Shown here piece by piece: positions 50,806 through 62,075 of a stretch of 64,000 bases of DNA. The translations under genes were made by a program, and so were the position numbers. This DNA comes from Isoetes taiwanensis (taxonomy: Eukaryota; Streptophyta; Lycopodiopsida; Isoetales; Isoetaceae): positions 1,481,060 to 1,545,059 of the forward strand of contig JAJEKV010000058.1 of NCBI GenBank assembly GCA_021234155.1. Direction: 5' to 3'. Below the pieces are notes generated by a model that saw only the letters and a list, made by a program, of their open reading frames with translations, searched no databases and was not told the DNA's origin. Each line of letters starts with the position of its first letter. Position 1 is the stretch's first letter.

Positions 50806-53800
50806 TTCGCATGGACGAAATGATTATTTGAGGGTTTTGAACACGAGGCACTGCCGTCTCATTTTAATTCAATGCTGAAATAATGGAAAACATGGGAACA
50901 AATAGCAAGAACTGGAATGGTTGGAGCCTGATCTTACGGCCTCAAGATGCTTGGTTACCCATTACAGATTCGGGAATGGAAATGCTTATTACTCTGCGTT
51001 TCACAATCTCAATGCGAATCGGTTTCCAAGCTCTGCGTCTACGGTTGCATTCACATTCCTTGGTAGTGCGCATTTATCGCCTATCGATTATAAAATATGT
51101 AAATTTCTCTTGATCCTCTTGTTTTGTCTTGGTTTGATAAGTTTACATTGAATGTTTTTACATGTTTGATTAACAATCTAACAGATTTTGTGGTTTTCTC
51201 TGCTACATTTGAAGTGCGCTTTCATTTTCTTGTTTGGCTTCGATCTTGCAAATCGGCTTTTCTTGGTTTCGGCGAAATATCTTTTGTGGGTTTTTGTAAA
51301 ACGCAGTCTTTGGGACTCTTGGCTGGTCATTGCATTTTGCTAGCAAATATATACCACTGCTCAAACGCTTCCAGTTTCTTAAAGATAACCACATGCGGTA
51401 TGGCTTTGCCTTCTCGGAAAAGTCTTTCTCCGACTTCATGCATGAACTTTTCTTGAGTTCTTTTACACCAATACATTTTCCATCTATAGATTAAATAAGA
51501 GCATCGAGTATAAAATGGCGCGATTTCCCCATCGGTGTGGATATCGCGCAGCGATTAATAGTACTTGATTATGCGTCATGGCGTGTCTTCATTAATTTAT
51601 TCTTGGTCATTGGAGTCACTTTAAGCGATCTTGTTCAAGGACTAATTAGCATCTTTGTGGAACATAGTTTAGTTTTCGGGATTATGGGGCCTTAATACTA
51701 CATTCAGCGAGGTGAATCAAGCTATCAGCAAAATGCCTAAAAGAAATGTCATCTCATTTGCTATTCGCTCTCATATGAAGCGAGAAAACCACGTGGATTA
51801 TCACGAAGTTCATGCTTTAAATCCCCAATTTTTTGCGAGGAATTAATCGATACATGCCTCACACCTCCAAAGCGATCAAGCGATTAACATCTTAAATACA
51901 TTGTCCAGCTCCTTCCTTGTTAGCATGTCCGATGTAGATGGAAGTAGATAAATTGTGAAGTAATGGCATTACTTTCGAATCGCATGTCTATGATTAATGC
52001 TACCACAGATAGAATGCTTTGTATGTAATTGGTTAGCATGCTTTAGACAAACTTTGGAAGAGTGGGATGAATAAGGGGCAACAAGGAAGTGACAGGTATT
52101 TTTAGTTCTGAAGTTCTTGCAAGTGTGGCAAAGTTATTAGGTATGAAGAGGAACAATTGCATTGTCCTGCTTGCCTTCATAGTGCCTTTATCGATTAAAA
52201 AAAACCAACATCAAGCCAAGACTTCTTTCATTTACTTGATGCAAATATTTAAGCTCTCATTCTATGTGTTCACCAAGAGTTTTCTATTACAATCAAAGCC
52301 TTTTAATTCTCGATATTTACCACGGACAAACTGTGCTTTCTAATCGTGCATATAACATGATGCATTTGGAGTTGCCTAGTCATGACCATTCTAGATAGGC
52401 TGCAAATCCAAAATAGGATTATGACCTTTGGAGGATTCATCTTTGAGAAGGAGTTTGCAATTACTTAATGCAAACAGGATCCTAGGAGAGTCGGTTTGTA
52501 GGGTCTCATCCTAAACCATCCTTTTGCTATCTACTTTCAAACTTTAGTAGTGACTCATAAGATAATCCAAAGATACTACTAAATTTAAATCTGTCTAGAA
52601 AGGAAAACGAGTTTGGCAAAAATCTGAAATAAGCGGTGTGGGTAAATCAGCGATTTTTTGGGTTTTATGCATGCACTTGATCTAAAGTGCATGTCTTTTT
52701 TCTAAGCATGTTATATCTAGGTCTGAACTAGTGTTGCTATTGTCTGAATTTGAGATAGAACTACTTTACATAGCATGCCTTGGTATACTAGTTGGACTGT
52801 GAGGAACTTGCATAACGTTAGTGTTTATTTACCTTCGAAATGCCCGCCATATTTCAATTATTATATTTTTATTACAAACTTGCGGAGAACAAAGGTGGAG
52901 CAAAGGCATGCGACCATGATAAAACTTGGTTTCCTTGTGATAACTTTTAAAACCAATGTCTCTTACGGTTTAAAACCTACTGCAATAACTCTAAGAATGA
53001 TGTCTGAGCGGTTTATGAAGTTCCATGAATAGTACAACATATCGAGAAAGGGTTTGACAAATGCACTTGTAAATACCTTATACGTAACTATTCCACCGCG
53101 GGAGGGCACTAGAATTTATTAACGGGGGCATCACATACTCTTCGGTAGCCACTCGTTTGCATGCATTAGCGAGATCTGTAGTATCTGAAATGGTCAATGT
53201 CTTGGAGAGCCTTAGTCTCTTCAATTTGTTCTTTCATCTCTACTTGAGAAAAAGTGTTGTTTGTCTTGTGTTCATCTCAAAGTATGTAAGGCATTTATGT
53301 CCACAAAACTGTTGAAAATCATAATCGGACTTGATCTTGTATCAACAAGTTGTGCTTGAAGCAAATCTTATATTCAAGGATTCTTTTAAATTTGTGACCT
53401 TATATCCAACTTTACAACGCCATGTATCGGATAAATGTGATTGACTGTATGACACAAGAATGTCCGATAAATCAGTTTTGGTGAAAGGAGTTTACATCAC
53501 AATGGTTGTCCATTATTTATTTGCCTCATCCCTAATGAAGCACTAAACATCCTTGTAGGCGGAAGCATTCTTGTACACTTTGAACATCGCTATATCGCTT
53601 GGCCACGACTTTATCTAAGTTTATGTCCATTTCAAATGTTGTCCCCTTTATTGCTAATTTGATTGGAACATTTGCTCTCCATTTGTTGGGAACAATTAGC
53701 TTAAAGTTTCACTATGAAAGACAAGTGTTTGATCACACAAAAGAATTATCTTTGGTAAAGACGGTTTTGGGCTATTTTTTTAGTATTGGGTTAAAAAGCC

Positions 53801-53970
53801 ATTACATTGTAGACATCGCTTTTTTAGAAACATAATCCCCAATCATTCCTTAAATCAACTCAGGAACCATAAACCATTGAAGAAAAATAAGAGCCCTCCC
53901 CCCACAACAACCATTTCATAGTTCCATGAGAAACCATATGCCATTTCAAAAGATTTAGAAATATACTATT
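50806..53970. other. Intergenic with a possible PPR scrap
   Basis: A short plus-strand stretch at 51709-51775 reads VNQAISKMPKRNVISFAI, like the PPR motif A--VFDKMPKRNVISW. The surrounding sequence is too decayed to extend it. The frame 50921-51151 (THYRFGNGNAYYSAFHNLNA) looks non-random but is unrecognised. Nothing else is supported. Confidence 0.35.
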
Positions 53971-54000
53971 ACTAATAACGGGTGCCCGACGTTGCCGGGC
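53971..54000 (-). mobile_element. Second Helitron-like 3' terminus
   Basis: On the minus strand GCCCGGCAACGTCGGGC is followed by ACCCGTTATTAG and T, parallel to the end at 17378-17405. The terminal tetranucleotide is TTAG, not CTAG, so it is degenerate. The stem differs from the 17-kb copy by paired changes, which supports a real hairpin. Confidence 0.45.
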
Positions 54001-55626
54001 ATAAATACGATTCTATTGTAGGAATTTCCTATATGGAGTTCTATGACTTCCACTTCGAGTCATATAAATATAGGAACAGATAATAAAATGATATTGTCTA
54101 GCCTTTCAAATGAGAGGAAGTGTATGAACTTTGGGGTTAGCTCATTGCTTTGTATTGTCTTATTGTGGCGTTGGACATGATTCTAAAAGAGGGGCATTAA
54201 TATATGTTCGGTATTGACTTGCTCTAGAATTCGACATATGCAATATAGAAATTGTACTTGTATAGGTTAGCTAATGTAATCAATTAGAGAAGCCAAAACC
54301 AGAGTTCGGCAAGTTGCAAAATTCAAAGACATTATATAAAACTTACAACACAACTAAAGATGGCTACAACAAGCTCATATCCTGCCCTTCCAAAACTAGG
54401 AAATACTGGTACCTTAAACGCAGGGTTAGGCTTTCAAATGGTTTGAAAAAAGCGTAAAAGATAATTCAATTATCTTTTGGTATTCAATTATCTTTTGGCA
54501 TCCAATTACCATGACCTAAATTTCCCGCGTCTCTATCTTCTATGGCCTCTGGCGTGCCTTTTTGCTAGTTTTTTTTGAAGGACGAAAGCCAAAACGTTTA
54601 TTAATTAGATAAAAAGTACAAAATTTACATGTCTCATCTAACTGTGTAAGCACAAAAAGATGCCACAGGAGCACGAGCCTGGAGCACAATGTACTTACTC
54701 CAGAATAGGAGACTAATGAAAGAATCAATTCGAAGATACTGAATCCAGATGCATTCCATCATTTCTAATTCAAGGGAGTATTATAAATAATGGTTCCATT
54801 CTTTTATCAAGAAGCTACAAGCTTCTAGGTGAGCTTTGGGAGTTGAACCTTAGATTGTGGTTATGGCATATAACAATGTGGATCATTTTAAATTTTGGCT
54901 CAATTTTTAGAATGTTTAAGGTATTATTATAGATTTTGCTAACTTTTCAATTGCTTGTTTCCTTGCCCCTTGACCATTGTTAGTGCATTATTCCCTAGCC
55001 TCTCATGCACTGTTTGAAAATGCATACATAAAGTAAGTGGTAGCCTCCGTGCGGTATCACATTATGATTGAAAACAAGATTTAGATGATTCATCAATATG
55101 GGATAAAGACAAATTATGATTGAAAACAAGATTTAGATGATTCATCAATATGGGATAAAAGGCGTTCGTCAATCCATAAGCACAAGGATCAAAGTTTTCA
55201 TTTAATGATGTAGGTGGCACGGGCTATGGCGAAGGGGGATGGGAAGAATTGAAGCTACAATAAATTATGGAAAGTATGGATCATCTGGATGGGTGCGGAG
55301 TTCCTTTTTCTAGCTATGAATGTTAAGTTGTCCGTAGTCAAACCTTGCAGAACATCCCACTCAGTGCTTTTTCTTTGCCACTCTTGGCTCTTAGGTTTAA
55401 AAAATATAAGAGAATTTTGTAAACAACTAACAAAAAAATTGCTTGGACATTGGACTTGAATACAAACTCTAATAAAGAGAGTTTGTATTTGATTAGAGTT
55501 TGGCAACGATGGAAGTTAGAATGCCAAGATTAAACATAATCAGTTAATTTTTGAATGTTTAGAATTGAGATCCTTTTGAATTAACATAAAACCTCTTTTC
55601 CAGCGAGTTGGACAAAAGAAATGTTC
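54001..55626. other. Intergenic with a tandem duplication
   Basis: No supported gene. A ~48-bp unit (TTATGATTGAAAACAAGATT...) is duplicated in tandem at 55063-55160. Confidence 0.5.
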
Positions 55627-56965
55627 GCATTAGAGTTTTTTTGAGGTCAATTAAGGGCCCTTACTCGATGCCACGTCAAAAAGCTTCGCGACCAATGGGG
55701 AGCCGAAGCTTGTGCGGGGTTTTTACGAGCCTTGGTTTTACGCCATTCCGGTGTCAAGCTGCCGCGTAGCCCCGGTAATATCCGTGCCTCTAGCCCGGTG
55801 TCCGGATTACACCGCATAGCAATTATGACCGTTAGCTCCAGCCCTCAATTCCAGCTCGGTATTTTCTTCAAAAGTGTCTTGTGAAGATCGATTACCAGCC
55901 AAAGGGAACTTTCGATTTGCTCGGGAATAGCCGACCTGCGCCAAAGTGAGTTTCGACCACAAAAAGCTTGATCAAGGTAAAATCAGAGCCTTTCCTAGTA
56001 TTTCGATTTAAGCTCCACATTCTAATTTGAATTACGTGACTTTAGATGGCTATAAGCTCTATCTGTCGGAAATGACTTTGAAAGCTTACGTGGGTGTCGG
56101 CCGGGGAGCTTTGTTACACTCAATCTGGAATCGAGGTGAATAAGCGAGTCAAAGATCTGCAGGAGAAGTGATGTTTACGCATTGGTGGTGGGTTTTCGAT
56201 CGAGGCAAAGAGATATTTGTACAAGTGAGTCATGTATATGCGCTCCAACAAATATGGCAAAAGAAAAAATAAGCAAGCGAAGAACTTTCCCCGGGTTAGA
56301 AGCAAATTGTAAGTATATACTTCTATGCAATCCATATCTAAATTAGTTCAGTTACTTATCCGGTTCATTCCTATTCTCTCGGGTTTGTATATATCGATGT
56401 GTAGAACACAATCTCTTCCACGGTGAGTGTATTCCATTGCTTTCACCAAGATATGGGCTCCTTGTTGTTGAAGGTAGCATATCGGTCTGCACTCCTGAGA
56501 AAAGGAGTATATGGTTTGGAGGTATGAATACTCTCCACGAAGATCAAGCTTATTGAGCTTCCATTGCTCCGACTGTCCAGAGCTATCTTTGCTGGACCTC
56601 TGAATGCCATACGTCTTACTAGCCAGAGTAAGTTGTCCGCGAGGAGATGTTTACGGCATTGAAGGAGAAGGGAGGTTTTACTGCGGGCATGTGAAGACAA
56701 ATTTAGGAATTGATTTGTTCATTGCCTTATTCAAGATGTTTATAGTTCCGGACGATCGGTGGATAGTTTTTAGATAGTCTATTTCTTGAAGGTTGGAGTG
56801 CTTTCGACTTCATGATGGAAGCTGAATCTACTAAATGCGGGATAAGTCAATACATGGTTGATTCGGATATTGCATCACGTATATGAATCTATGTAATATA
56901 AATATAAGTGACGATTAATTGGAGATCTATTGTATATTGATTGGAAAGGTTTGCTTTCAGTGTAA

Positions 56966-57108
56966 CATAAAAAATTAAAGTAGCTACGATGCGAAAATAT
57001 GAATATCATAAAATAAGGAAGTGTTGTTTTCGCACCGTAGGCACGGTGCGAAATTATGTATAACATAAAATATGGAAGTGTTGTTTTTTCGCACCGTAGC
57101 TTCTGGTC
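56966..57108. repeat. Hairpin array, left block
   Basis: Units of ~62 bp with the near-palindrome TTTCGCACCGTAGCCACGGT followed by GCGAAA, then TATAACATAAAATATGGAAG. Same family as 57745-57873. Confidence 0.85.
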
Positions 57109-57254
57109 TTGAAATTCATTAGAAGGTTTGATGGGATCTCTTAAGGGCCCAACCCCGATGCCAGCATGGAAACCCACTAGGGTTGAGGCCTGAGACTCTA
57201 GGTTTCTAATGAACACGTTGTAGATTTAAATCTGTATTTCATTAACAATCTCAA

Positions 57255-57642
57255 GAGCGTGGTTACAGTGCGCATTTGCCATATCCATAACCAATGGTTA
57301 CATGCATTTCGTACTATGGCTATTATGCAACACTTTATTTCTTTCTTTTTAGGGCGTGGCTACGGTTGCCATGTCCACAGCCCAATGAATACATGCATTT
57401 TGCATTGTAACCACTGTGCCCTTTTTAGGTACTTTTTTTTTTTTTTAGGTAGTTACGGTCTTGAATTTTGCCATGTCCATAGCCCGACGGATATATGCAT
57501 TTCGCACTGTAACCACGCCCTAAAAAAAAAAAAAAAAAAATTTTTTTTTTTTTTTTTTTTTTTAGGCGTGGTTTCTGATCTTGAATTTGCCATCCCGGCC
57601 CGGCGGATACATGCATTTAAGCTTTGTAACCACGCCCTAAAG
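57255..57642. repeat. Four tandem mini-TIR units
   Basis: Four ~75-80 bp units (about 57255, 57350, 57446 and 57562) each start near TAGG(GC)GTGGTTACGG and, in three, end GTAACCACGCCCTA, with TTGCCATGTCCATAGCCC and ATACATGCATTT inside. Units 3 and 4 are separated by an A18/T24 inverted run (57523-57563), so adjacent ends form one long potential stem. Confidence 0.85.
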
Positions 57643-57744
57643 CCTAAATATCAATGTTCATTGCTCTAAATTACTGAAAGCATCCTCATTAACTTCCTCC
57701 CTTCAATTGAACCTCTTCTTGTATGGCAGCTATAAAATAAGAAA

Positions 57745-57873
57745 GTGCACTGTAGCCACGATGCATAAATGTGTATAACATAAAATATGGAAGTGTTATT
57801 TTCGCACCGTAGCCACGGTGCGAAATTGTGTATAACATAAAATATGGAAACGTTATTTTCGCACCGTAGCTAC
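57745..57873. repeat. Hairpin array, right block
   Basis: Two to three ~62-bp units as in the left block. It mirrors that block on the other side of the mini-TIR units. Confidence 0.85.
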
Positions 57874-57956
57874 GGTGTTAGTCACTCTTGCATATCAAGC
57901 TGCTACTAAGGCACTCACCTTCAAACTATCACAAATCAAGGTGTTGCTCAACGAGA

Positions 57957-58109
57957 ATGGTAAAGAGTAAATCAGATAAGGCATGGGAGTTGTTTAGCAC
58001 ATGGTATTATAATATAGTAGAGAAAGAATGGAATTTTAAATCGAAGCATCTAAAAGAGTTTGAGGAGGAGATAGAGGAGCTAGTTGATGCAACTCATCGT
58101 ATACAATAA
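57957..58109 (+). CDS. Short charged ORF inside the TIR element
   Basis: Fifty residues, MVKSKSDKAWELFSTWYYNI then a K/E-rich helix-like stretch (LKEFEEEIEELVDATHRIQ). It may be a scrap of the element's former protein. No recognised motif, no upstream exon found. Confidence 0.2.
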   Translation: MVKSKSDKAWELFSTWYYNIVEKEWNFKSKHLKEFEEEIEELVDATHRIQ

Positions 58110-59228
58110 TTTTTGCCGACAGGGAGGCGTTATGGTAGAGTATAACAGGTTGCATATGGGGGCATTCTTCATAGCTTCATGGCTAGAGCTGGACCTGACA
58201 CGAAACCATGTTATGTGGTGATTTGCCTTTCTTGAGCATGAAAGCTTTAATTAAGATATTTCACGAAGGCTGATCAAGGCCAGAATTAGGAGGTTTTTGA
58301 GGGAGACTACTGCCCGAACTAACTGCGGGGAAAAAGGCAAAGAAAGTTTTTACAGCATAGATATTATGTTCAACACATACATGATTTATAATAAGTCAAA
58401 CCAAGATGCGGTTCTTCAAGTGTGGAATTAAATCGCCGGATAGAATGTCTGCCTCACCCGGTGGAAGCAAAGACAAATAGATCTGCTTGAAAAGAAGCTC
58501 CCTCTTGGAAAACGAGGAGAATGAGGAGGCGTTGGAAGAGGAGGACTCACGAGAAGTTGGCCTTTAGCCCGAGAGGTCTATATTCATAGCTCAAAAAGCT
58601 TCATAATGCATCTTCATCTATTGGTTTGCTTCAAGTGAACTTATTCACGTAAAGGCCGAGGCATCCTTTTGGCAATTGCACTCTAAATTGACCCTCGAGA
58701 ATTAGTTTGATCCTGAAATGCAGTATTAGAACCAAGAACACTCAAAGGAATGCAATGACAACTTGGAAACCAAATACCTTTGCCATTGGCGTTGCAAAGA
58801 CGAGAACGGAGCGGAGCTTAGAATTAGGAAGATTCTTGCCAACAAGCGAGGCCGAAATTCGGCAAGAATCCATAATCCGAGGTCAAACAATGCTTGGGCG
58901 ATGGCAAGGTCGTTGGCTCGATGGCACGATGGCAAGCTCAATGGCGCTAAAGCTCGATGGCTGAAGCTCGATGGTGGGAAAAGGAAAATCTTAGATGTAA
59001 TCATTAAATTTTGTGGTCGTTAGGAAATAATGATTACAAAGTTAGGTACGAGGTTAGGTTCGGAGGGGGGGAAGTTAGGTTAGGGGAAAATGAAAGTTAG
59101 GTATGGAGGGGGGAAAGGTAGGTTCGGGATCCTACGTGGCAGCCCCCCCAATATACTCTTACAAGGCCCTTATTTGACCTCAAAAAAACTCTAATGCGCG
59201 GCATTGGCCGCTGAGATAAATTTCTTGT

Positions 59229-59635
59229 ACCACTAATGTTACCCATTGAATGAGTAATGATTGCTCTAGAGGAACTTATGTACCCTAGTATTTTAAATTA
59301 AGTTCGTCTTTTGTCGCACAATGTATTAAGAAAAGGTGTTATTGCACTATGGGTTGCCCTCATGAATTGATAGAAATGAATGGACTGAATTTGATATATA
59401 AAGCATTAGATTAGGAGAATATACTTGTTGCTTTCGCTCTTGATTCTAGCAACTTGTTTTGAATTGTTGTTATGTCTTCTCATCTGTTTTGATTTCCCCT
59501 ACATCTTTAGTATTGGAATCTCCTACATAATATACAACATTCCTCCTGCTTAGCATGGACTTCCTTCAACCTAGTATACATTCACACGGCTAGTTCATAC
59601 AGCTTGTCGGCTTGTTGCAAGAAAACCATCCAGCA
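59229..59635. repeat. ~410-bp dispersed repeat, copy 2
   Basis: Direct-orientation partner of 35285-35695. It begins 32 bases after the right end of the TIR element. Confidence 0.85.
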
Positions 59636-59812
59636 GTTTATGCTTGATAGGTAAACAAGCCCAAAAATATGCATACGACTAGTGGCTGCCAAGGCTCAAT
59701 TGCATATTCCATGAATGCCAACGCTCCTCTATGGCTATAAGTGAGCTGGAAGTGCCCCCCTAGATTTGACGTAAAATTGTAGGTGAGTGCGTGTGGCGTT
59801 CGAGTATTTATC

Positions 59813-59960
59813 ACGGTATAAATATAAATATCTTGACAAATCACCCGATAGCGATGCGCCACCTAGAAGTCTTGTAACCTAGGGGGTTGACCTAAAAGGG
59901 ATTAAATTAGCTATGCTAATTTAATCATTAAGGATATTAACCTAAGAATAGGGAAGTAAT
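59813..59960 (+). repeat. Terminus-like arm related to 20997-21152
   Basis: Shares TATTTAT-ACGGTATA, TGACA-TCAC, CCTAAAAGGGATT--ATTAGCTATG and AATAGGGAA in the same order as the 21-kb arm. It lies about 2.1 kb upstream of histone-fusion copy B, on the same strand. Confidence 0.55.
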
Positions 59961-61555
59961 GTCTAAATGCTTTGGGAAAGGCACACGGCTAAATCGATTG
60001 GCGGCATAGGGGGAGTTCAATTTGAGCCATCAACTTGACCCCTATCCCTAATTGACTCCCAAAATCGACCCAAGAGGAAGGCGGTGGCGCCCACCTTGCC
60101 AAAGCACCTTTACACGGGTGTCCAGGTGGCGCCAAGTCCAGGGAGGATGGAAGCACCAAATGACAACGGATCCAGCAGGAACTCAGGTGGGTGGTTAGTG
60201 TAGCTTGATATCCTAGGGTAGCGCCCCTGTTGGGCACTTGTTGTGTTTGTTAGTCTGTTCTCTCTGTGCTTTACTTGTAGGAACTAACCCTTGATTGTAA
60301 AGGTGAGTTCTCTTTATTTCTGATTCTGGTCTTGCTCTTAAAGGATGGATTGATAGTTCTTTGCATAGTATTACTCTGGAAATGGGGGAATTAAGGGGGG
60401 TAGAGACCTCTGAGCCATGTTAGTAGTATACTCCTAGGTTGATCCCTGTATTTCCCATTACTTGCGGCCTGTGCACAAGAGACCACCGAGTCGTGGATGC
60501 TATGGAATTGCTTAGCACCGGATAAGGGGCCTTGATGGTGAAGTGGGGTGGGGTCTTGCACGAACATAAAAGGCTCCTGAGACTCCTACAGTGGGCTAGG
60601 CCTGATAGCCGGTCACGTAGAGGGCCGGGTATGGGTCTGACACTCCCTGGGTGCAGAGGTGTGACCCGTATGGGGCACCCTGTGCTTTGAGTAGATTTAG
60701 GGTGAGTAAGTCGAGATGCGGATCTGCGGGGTCGCGATGCGGCCGCGTGTATTCTCTAGCTCACCCATGGAACCACTGTGATCCCGGAAGGGGCGCTTCC
60801 ACGACACGCCTCATCGGACGGGGCTTCATGAACCTGGGTAGGCTCAAGGGTGATACCTTGAGTCTGTGTGTCCCAAAGGCTATAGTGGCCTTCATAGCCT
60901 GATTGGACTCATCCGCAAAGTGTGCACCTGGGGGGGCGGATGGAGTGGACAACCCTAGCCCAGATGTTCTATGCCAGCCAACGCCATGTCAAGATTCGGT
61001 CTCATGATCTCTTGAGACCTAGCCGTCGGTCGATCCTCATTGGAGTGCAGGCTGAAATGGGTAGAACCATGGGTTAGGGTGTTTTCCCTAGTATTAAATG
61101 CATATTCTTTGTTGTTGTCACTTAGATGGATGTGCCACCCCTCGTGGTGGTAAATTATGATATGATTATCTTTGTGTGCTAACCTTGTATTCACACTTCC
61201 CATGACATAGGAGCCCCATTGAAGGCGTGGGCGAATGACCCCTCTGTGTCCTTCACTTGAGCATCTTTTTATAGATGGCCCGAGTTAGGCGGAGGGCCAC
61301 GCTCATGGTGAGTTGGATTGCCATGGGAGGAAAGTCCCGTATGTATCGTCAGAGTGTCGTATATGTTTTGGGGCGTCCACGATTGGTATCGAGCATGGTT
61401 TTGGGAAACCAAACTATTGCAATCACCACTTACTAACTCGTTAGATACAGCTATTTAGTGAGTCGGGGATTTTTGAAGTAGTTGAGATTTGGGCAGTGTA
61501 GTAGATGTTGCCATGGTTAATTCAATGTGGTTTAAGTGTAATTTTGGGATGAGTA
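59961..61555. other. No gene recognised upstream of copy B
   Basis: Mixed GC content with several ORFs under 90 codons on both strands. It could be leader or intergenic sequence of the element carrying the histone-fusion gene. Confidence 0.35.
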
Positions 61556-61780
61556 CGGTGCAAAACCCTAACCCTAATCGTGAGGGGGGGTACCCGGGTG
61601 TTCTTCGGCGACGGTGGCAAGGTCGAGGTAGGGCACTGTCCCGCGCCCCTAATTTGAAAAAAAAAAAAAAAAAAAAACCTAACCCTAAAGCGGCGGCGGG
61701 GGGTACCCGGGCGCTCTTAACCATAGCGGTCGGGGTAGGGGTGCCCGCCCCCCCTAATTCAGCGTTCACCGCGTTTAATT
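61556..61780. repeat. Interstitial telomeric-type repeat in a tandem duplication
   Basis: Two ~110-bp units each begin with CCCTAACCCTAA-like plant telomeric repeats, then a G-run and GGTACCCGGG, and end CGCCCC-CCTAATT. They are separated by an A20 run (about 61657-61677). The unit is GC-rich and degenerate. Confidence 0.7.
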
Positions 61781-62075
61781 TTTTAGGGCAAAAATTCAAA
61801 ATTAGGTTAAGGATAATATTTTTTAGTTTTCTCTCTTAATGTCGGTGTTCCTGAAGCTCCGCCTAGCCGCCATAGACGCCGGACCCGAGGCTTTCCTCCG
61901 CCATAGCCAAACCTCATTCCTTGCCTTCCTCTCCCAAGCGGCCACCCAAATACCCACCTATTAAGGATGGAGGAAGCCAAGCGGTATACAAAGCGCAAAG
62001 CCTCGCTACTTTAAATCTTGCCATAGAGTCTCCAAACCCATCGGGAAACCATCCAGCGCAGGAAGCTAAGACCAG

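Larger units (their letters stand above)
55627..59197. mobile_element. 3.57-kb terminal-inverted-repeat element
   Basis: The left end GCATTAGAGTTTTTTTGAGG (continuing 13 bases to GGGCC at 55659) is repeated inverted at 59165-59197 with 32 of 33 bases matching. Similarity continues more loosely to a TGCCACGT box inside each end. A truncated relative is at 5457-5740. No transposase motif and no clear target duplication were found, so it is probably non-autonomous, in the manner of Mutator-like or other TIR elements. It encloses the hairpin arrays at 56966-57873 and a short lysine/glutamate-rich frame at 57957-58109. Confidence 0.75.

Noticed and set aside
57425-57669. ORFs with poly-K and poly-F
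   Set aside because: Translations of the A/T inverted run between mini-TIR units.
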